Positions 60,300-64,000 of a stretch of DNA of 64,000 nt are shown one piece after another. The stretch spans positions 1-64,000 of the forward strand of contig CACYGX010000001.1 of NCBI GenBank assembly GCA_902774055.1. The letters are read 5' to 3'. The notes under the pieces are model-generated. The model did not search any database, was not told where the DNA came from, and saw nothing but the letters and a program-made list of their open reading frames with translations. This stretch comes from an uncultured Bacteroidales bacterium. GTDB lineage: Bacteria; Bacteroidota; Bacteroidia; Bacteroidales; Muribaculaceae. The stretch's first letter is position 1; each line of letters begins with the position of its first letter. The position numbers and the translations under genes are program-made.

Positions 60300-60345
60300 A
60301 ATCGTTAATTGGCAGTTTTTGCTGGTTAACGATTTTGTTTTTCAG
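60300..60345 (+). terminator. Terminator after tRNA-Cys
   Basis: AATCGTTAA (60300-60308) pairs perfectly with TTAACGATT (60326-60334) and is followed by TTGTTTTTC. Confidence 0.8.
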
Positions 60346-60363
60346 TTGATTGTGCTGAATCCC

Positions 60364-60382
60364 CTAAAGTAAAACTTTAAAA
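60364..60382. repeat. 19-bp dispersed repeat, copy 2
   Basis: CTAAAGTAAAACTTTAAAA, identical to 57824-57842. It lies 19 bp after the tRNA-Cys terminator. Confidence 0.75.
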
Positions 60383-60685
60383 ATACTGGTCACAAACCGT
60401 GGTTGCTTTTTGTCACAAAAGCATCAGGAATGGTGTTAAAATTCTATAAATTGTCTCTCGAAGGGCGATTTTTGTTGCTTGAAGACTTTGAATTGTCTAT
60501 CAGATGCAGTAATTTTGTGGCACTTAAAGCGGGTTTGACAGAAAATGGTGGCAACCTATCGACGGTGCTTATTGAAAACTGTTTTCGTAATTGCTTGAAC
60601 CCCAATATATAATATATTTTTCTCCACTCGTTCATTGCTCCGTGGCAGTGAGCCCCTATCATTGCATACTAAAAAACTAACATAA
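60383..60685. other. Gap before recJ: promoter and long leader, no gene seen
   Basis: A 69-codon open frame at 60403-60612 spans the recJ promoter, has no ribosome-binding site, and its translation resembles nothing. I treat it as chance. The stretch 60383-60486 is otherwise empty. From the promoter to the recJ ATG there is a leader of about 160 nt with no clear riboswitch or strong stem. Confidence 0.5.
60487..60517 (+). promoter_or_regulatory. recJ-recQ promoter
   Basis: TTTG (60487-60490), a 19-bp spacer and TAATTTTG (60510-60517) match the consensus exactly. The recJ ATG lies 168 bp downstream, which makes an unusually long leader for this window. Confidence 0.75.
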
Positions 60686-62443
60686 ATGATAAGTAAATGG
60701 AATTACTTACCTCTAACATCCGACGAACGCATTGCCCAGGAGCAGTTGGCGGCCCAGTTCCCCAATTGCCCCTCCATCGCTCGGTTGTTGGTGCTCAGGG
60801 GCTTGAAAGACGCGGATGCAGTCCACGACTTCCTCTACCCATCGCTCCAGCAACTGCACGATCCGTTCTTGATGAAGAACATGGACAAGGCAGTGGCAAG
60901 GCTGAATCACGCGTTAGGGGCAAAAGAGAAGATCATGGTGTATGGCGACTACGACGTGGATGGTACCACAGCAGTAGCGCTCGTCTATAAGTATCTTCAA
61001 AACATTTACTCTGATCTGGTTTACTATATCCCGACTCGAGACGACGACGGTTATGGTATCTCACTGCAAAGCATCGACTATGCAGAATCGATCGGAGTGA
61101 GTCTGATTATTGTGCTCGACTGCGGAATCAAGGCGGTTGACGAAATTGCCTATGCCAAGGAAAAAGGCATAGACTTCATCGTGTGTGACCATCATGTCCC
61201 GGACGATGTCTTGCCCGACGCGGCCGCCATCCTGAATCCCAAGCTGCTCGACGACACCTATCCGTTCAAGGGGTTGTCGGGCTGCGGTGTGGGCTTCAAG
61301 TTCATGCAGGCTTTCTCTAAGAGCAATGGCTTGGGGCAGATGTACAACCTCGAAGCCATGCTCGACCTCGTGGCCGTGAGCATCGCCGCCGACATTGTCC
61401 CCATCACCGGGGAGAACAGGGTGATGATGTTCTATGGCCTTCGCCGCTTGAACAATAATCCCAACGTGGGCCTGCGAAGCATCATCCGCACCTGCGGCTT
61501 GAACCGTCACGAACTGACCATCAACGACATCATCTTCAAGATAGGTCCGCGCATCAACGCTTCGGGCCGCATGGAGTCCGGTCAAGAGTCCGTGGCGCTG
61601 CTGGTGAGCCGCAACATGGCGAGTGCTATGGAAATCTCGAAGCGCATCGACCAGTATAACAACGACCGCAAAGAGCTTGACAGTCAAGTGACTGTCGAGG
61701 CCAACGAGATTATCGAGAGCCACGCTCAGGTGCTGGATGGCAAGAAACCCATCGTCATCTATGACCGCAACTGGCACAAGGGCGTTATCGGTATCGTGGC
61801 GGCACGTCTCGCCGAGTTGTACTTCCGCCCCTCGGTAGTGCTTACCTATTATGCCGACGGTATCGCCACCGGATCGTCCCGCTCGGTGCGCGGTTTTGAT
61901 GTTTATACCGCCATCAAGTCATGCCGCGACCTGCTGGAGACCTTCGGCGGGCACACCAATGCGGTGGGTCTCTCGATTAAGGAGGAGAATATCCCCGAGT
62001 TCAGACGTCGCCTCACGGCCTATGTCGAGGAACACATCGAGGACGAGCAGGTGACGCCGGCGATGGACATCGACTGCGAACTCAAGTTGTCAGAAATCAA
62101 CGGTGCCTTCCTGCGCTACCTGCGCATGCTCAATCCCTATGGCCCAGGCAACAGCAAGCCGCTGTTTGTCACGCGCAAGCTCTATGACCAGGGGACGAGC
62201 AAGGTTGTTGGCAAGAAATCAGAGCACATCAAGCTCGACCTTGTCGATGAAGAGGGCAACAAGATATTTAACGCCATCGCCTTTGGAATGGCAGGATTTA
62301 ACGATGCCCTCAAGGCTGGCAAGCCGGTGGACATCTGCTACACTATCGAGGAGACTCGTCATCGCATGAGCACCACGGTGCAACTCATGGTCAAGGCGAT
62401 AAAACTGCACGATGATGCCGAGTCAACCCAAGCCAATTCTTGA
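60686..62443 (+). CDS. recJ: Single-stranded-DNA-specific exonuclease RecJ
   Basis: RecJ degrades single-stranded DNA 5' to 3' in recombination and mismatch repair. The 585-residue protein has the DHH-family motifs DYDVDGTTA (residues 88-96), IVLDCGIKA and CDHHVPD (167-173), then DHHA1 with the GGH motif in ETFGGHTNAVGLS, and a C-terminal OB-like domain. Length is normal. recQ starts inside its 3' end, so the two recombination genes are translationally coupled. Confidence 0.95.
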   Translation: MISKWNYLPLTSDERIAQEQLAAQFPNCPSIARLLVLRGLKDADAVHDFLYPSLQQLHDPFLMKNMDKAVARLNHALGAKEKIMVYGDYDVDGTTAVALVYKYLQNIYSDLVYYIPTRDDDGYGISLQSIDYAESIGVSLIIVLDCGIKAVDEIAYAKEKGIDFIVCDHHVPDDVLPDAAAILNPKLLDDTYPFKGLSGCGVGFKFMQAFSKSNGLGQMYNLEAMLDLVAVSIAADIVPITGENRVMMFYGLRRLNNNPNVGLRSIIRTCGLNRHELTINDIIFKIGPRINASGRMESGQESVALLVSRNMASAMEISKRIDQYNNDRKELDSQVTVEANEIIESHAQVLDGKKPIVIYDRNWHKGVIGIVAARLAELYFRPSVVLTYYADGIATGSSRSVRGFDVYTAIKSCRDLLETFGGHTNAVGLSIKEENIPEFRRRLTAYVEEHIEDEQVTPAMDIDCELKLSEINGAFLRYLRMLNPYGPGNSKPLFVTRKLYDQGTSKVVGKKSEHIKLDLVDEEGNKIFNAIAFGMAGFNDALKAGKPVDICYTIEETRHRMSTTVQLMVKAIKLHDDAESTQANS

Positions 62444-64000
62444 CATCCTCAAGAAGTACTGGGGATATGACGCCTTCAGGCCGCTTCAACAGGATATCAT
62501 CGAGTCGGTTCTCGCTGGCCGTGACACGTTGGGGCTGATGCCCACGGGTGGCGGCAAGTCCATCACTTTTCAGGTTCCCACAATGACCATGGACGGCATG
62601 GCCCTGGTGGTCACGCCCATTATCTCGCTGATGAAGGACCAGGTGGACCGCCTGCGCTCCTTGCACATCAAGGCGACCTACCTCTATGCCGGCCTGACAC
62701 GGGCCGAGGTGAAGCGAACCTATGAAAAATGCCTCTACGGCAACTGCAAGTTCCTGTATGTCTCGCCCGAGCGCCTCCAGTCACAGTCTTTCCTTGACCA
62801 TCTGCGCCAGATGCCTGTCAACCTCATTGTTGTCGACGAGGCGCACTGCATCTCGCAGTGGGGCTACGATTTCAGGCCGTCGTTCTTGCGCATTGTACAG
62901 GTGCGCAAACTCTTCCCGTCGGTGCCCGTTTTGGCCTTGACGGCTACTGCCACGCCAGTCGTCGTTGAGGATATCCAGCGATGTCTGGCTTTCAAGGCGC
63001 CCAATGTGTTCTCGATGAGCTTTGCCAGGAGCAACTTGTCCTACGTCGTGCGGCATACCGAAGAAAAACTCACCGAATTGATACATATCCTGCGCTCGGT
63101 GCCAGGAACGGCTATCGTGTACGTGAGGTCGCGCAAGCGCACCAAGCAGATCTGTGACGAGCTCAATCGCGCGGGCATACGAGCCGACTATTACCATGCC
63201 GGCCTGTATGTCGAGGACAAGGAGGACAAGCAGAACAAGTGGACCAGCGACGAGTGCCGCGTGATGGTGGCGACCAACGCCTTCGGCATGGGCATCGACA
63301 AGCCCGACGTGCGCCTGGTGGTCCATGTCGATGTGCCCAACTCGCTCGAGGAGTATTACCAGGAAGCGGGCAGGGCAGGGCGTGACGGCAAGCGCTCCTA
63401 TGCCGTGCTCTTAGTCAAGCAGACCGACCAGCGCGTCCTGCGCCGTCACATCACCGAGGCTTTCCCCGACAAGGACTTCATCCGCAGCGTCTATGAGCGT
63501 GTGGGAAACTTCCTGGGTGTGAGCCTGGGCGAGGGTTACCAGCGGATGTATGACTTCAACTTCAACCTGTTTTGTCGCACCTTTGACCTGCCCGTGCTGC
63601 CCACCCACAACGCCTTGAAAATCCTTACCCAGTCGGGCTATATCGAGTTCGTCGAGGAGATCGAGACCCAATCCCGCGTGATGATACTGGCGCGCAAAGA
63701 GGAACTCTATGACTTGGAAACCACCACCCGCGGTGCCGATCAGGTGCTGCAAGCCATCTTGCGGCTTTACACCGGACTGTTTGCCGACTACGTGTTCATC
63801 AACGAGGACGTGATCGCTTTCCGCACCGGGTTGGACCAGGAAACCATCTACAATTCCCTGCTTGAACTCACGCGCATGCACATCCTCCATTACGTGCCAC
63901 GCAAGCGCACACCTTATATAATATATACCACTTCTCGCGAGGAACCCAAGCATGTGTTGATACCGCTGGCCGTCTATGAAGACCTGAGGGACCGAATGAC
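62415..64000 (+). CDS. recQ: RecQ-family ATP-dependent DNA helicase (3' end outside window)
   Basis: The frame is open from the ATG at 62415 (an adjacent ATG at 62412 is also possible) to the window edge, giving at least 528 residues. Motifs: GYDAFRPLQQDIIESVLAGRD (Q-motif region), Walker A MPTGGGKS (42-49), VDEAHCISQWGYDFRPS, ALTATATP, ATNAFGMGIDKPDVRLVVHVD and YYQEAGRAGRDG. After the helicase core, the usual four-cysteine zinc site of RecQ is not seen; a helical and winged-helix-like region follows (FIRSVYERVGNFLGV...), as in the shorter Bacteroidota RecQ proteins. It overlaps recJ by 29 bp. Confidence 0.93.
   Translation, partial: MPSQPKPILDILKKYWGYDAFRPLQQDIIESVLAGRDTLGLMPTGGGKSITFQVPTMTMDGMALVVTPIISLMKDQVDRLRSLHIKATYLYAGLTRAEVKRTYEKCLYGNCKFLYVSPERLQSQSFLDHLRQMPVNLIVVDEAHCISQWGYDFRPSFLRIVQVRKLFPSVPVLALTATATPVVVEDIQRCLAFKAPNVFSMSFARSNLSYVVRHTEEKLTELIHILRSVPGTAIVYVRSRKRTKQICDELNRAGIRADYYHAGLYVEDKEDKQNKWTSDECRVMVATNAFGMGIDKPDVRLVVHVDVPNSLEEYYQEAGRAGRDGKRSYAVLLVKQTDQRVLRRHITEAFPDKDFIRSVYERVGNFLGVSLGEGYQRMYDFNFNLFCRTFDLPVLPTHNALKILTQSGYIEFVEEIETQSRVMILARKEELYDLETTTRGADQVLQAILRLYTGLFADYVFINEDVIAFRTGLDQETIYNSLLELTRMHILHYVPRKRTPYIIYTTSREEPKHVLIPLAVYEDLRDRM

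Noticed and set aside
60403-60612. 69-codon frame between tRNA-Cys and recJ
   Set aside because: It spans an exact-consensus promoter and lacks a ribosome-binding site; probably chance.

Overview
The window reads as chromosomal DNA from a gut-type member of the order Bacteroidales (phylum Bacteroidota), plausibly Muribaculaceae or a Prevotella-like relative; the family is inference. Support comes from promoters of the Bacteroidota form (TTTG, about 19 bp, TAnnTTTG), a type IX secretion plug protein (DUF5103), a type IX C-terminal sorting signal, a DUF6029 outer-membrane protein, NspC polyamine synthesis, split gcvPA/gcvPB and a Tgt lacking the usual zinc cysteines. Most of the window is core genome. 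No CRISPR array, complete insertion sequence, prophage or rRNA gene was seen.

Layout. 1-570: a decayed small secreted-peptide gene, a hairpin and a 7-bp tandem repeat. 565-4585: trmN6, a tyrosine/tryptophan/glycine-rich secreted protein and a FadL-like outer-membrane protein. 4586-8977: two REP-like palindromes, a MerR regulator divergent from alaS, and a Ca2+/cation antiporter. 9024-16959: type IX plug protein, pcrA-nspC, an orphan HsdR-N-type nuclease domain divergent from an M64 peptidase, then holA. 17001-23310: three secreted enzymes in a row (GH53 endo-galactanase and two paralogous subtilases), each ending in a double dockerin-like EF-hand repeat. 23336-28785: gpmI, rlhA-like U32 protein, nitrilase, a MITE-like inverted-repeat element, an acyltransferase and a small conserved protein. 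28941-33286: tandem tRNA-Glu genes, a THUMP-like methyltransferase, a membrane TPR regulator and a divergent tandem TonB-domain protein. 33448-36558: a Lys/Glu/Ala coiled-coil periplasmic protein, tgt and lptG. 36642-42257: five same-strand envelope genes, three with a thioredoxin-type CxxC, one with a dockerin and one with a type IX sorting signal. 42262-48441: uvrB-ygiQ-PAP2 operon with 4-bp overlaps, then a fifth dockerin protein. 48538-55444: complete glycine-cleavage operon lplA-gcvT-gcvH-gcvPA-gcvPB-lpdA. 55615-64000: porin, mazG, topB, a small Cys-rich membrane protein, tRNA-Cys, recJ and the start of recQ, which runs off the window.

The best candidates for something undescribed are: (a) the dockerin-tagged secretome (five proteins, no cohesin in view) beside type IX machinery, where no protein in the window carries both a dockerin and a type IX tag; (b) the envelope redox cluster at 36.6-42.3 kb; (c) families of short intergenic repeats: CTA-led 7-bp and 9-bp tandem arrays placed at gene ends, paired palindromes, and a 175-bp MITE-like element 22 bp upstream of a nitrilase start codon. 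No window-spanning defence or mobile system was found.
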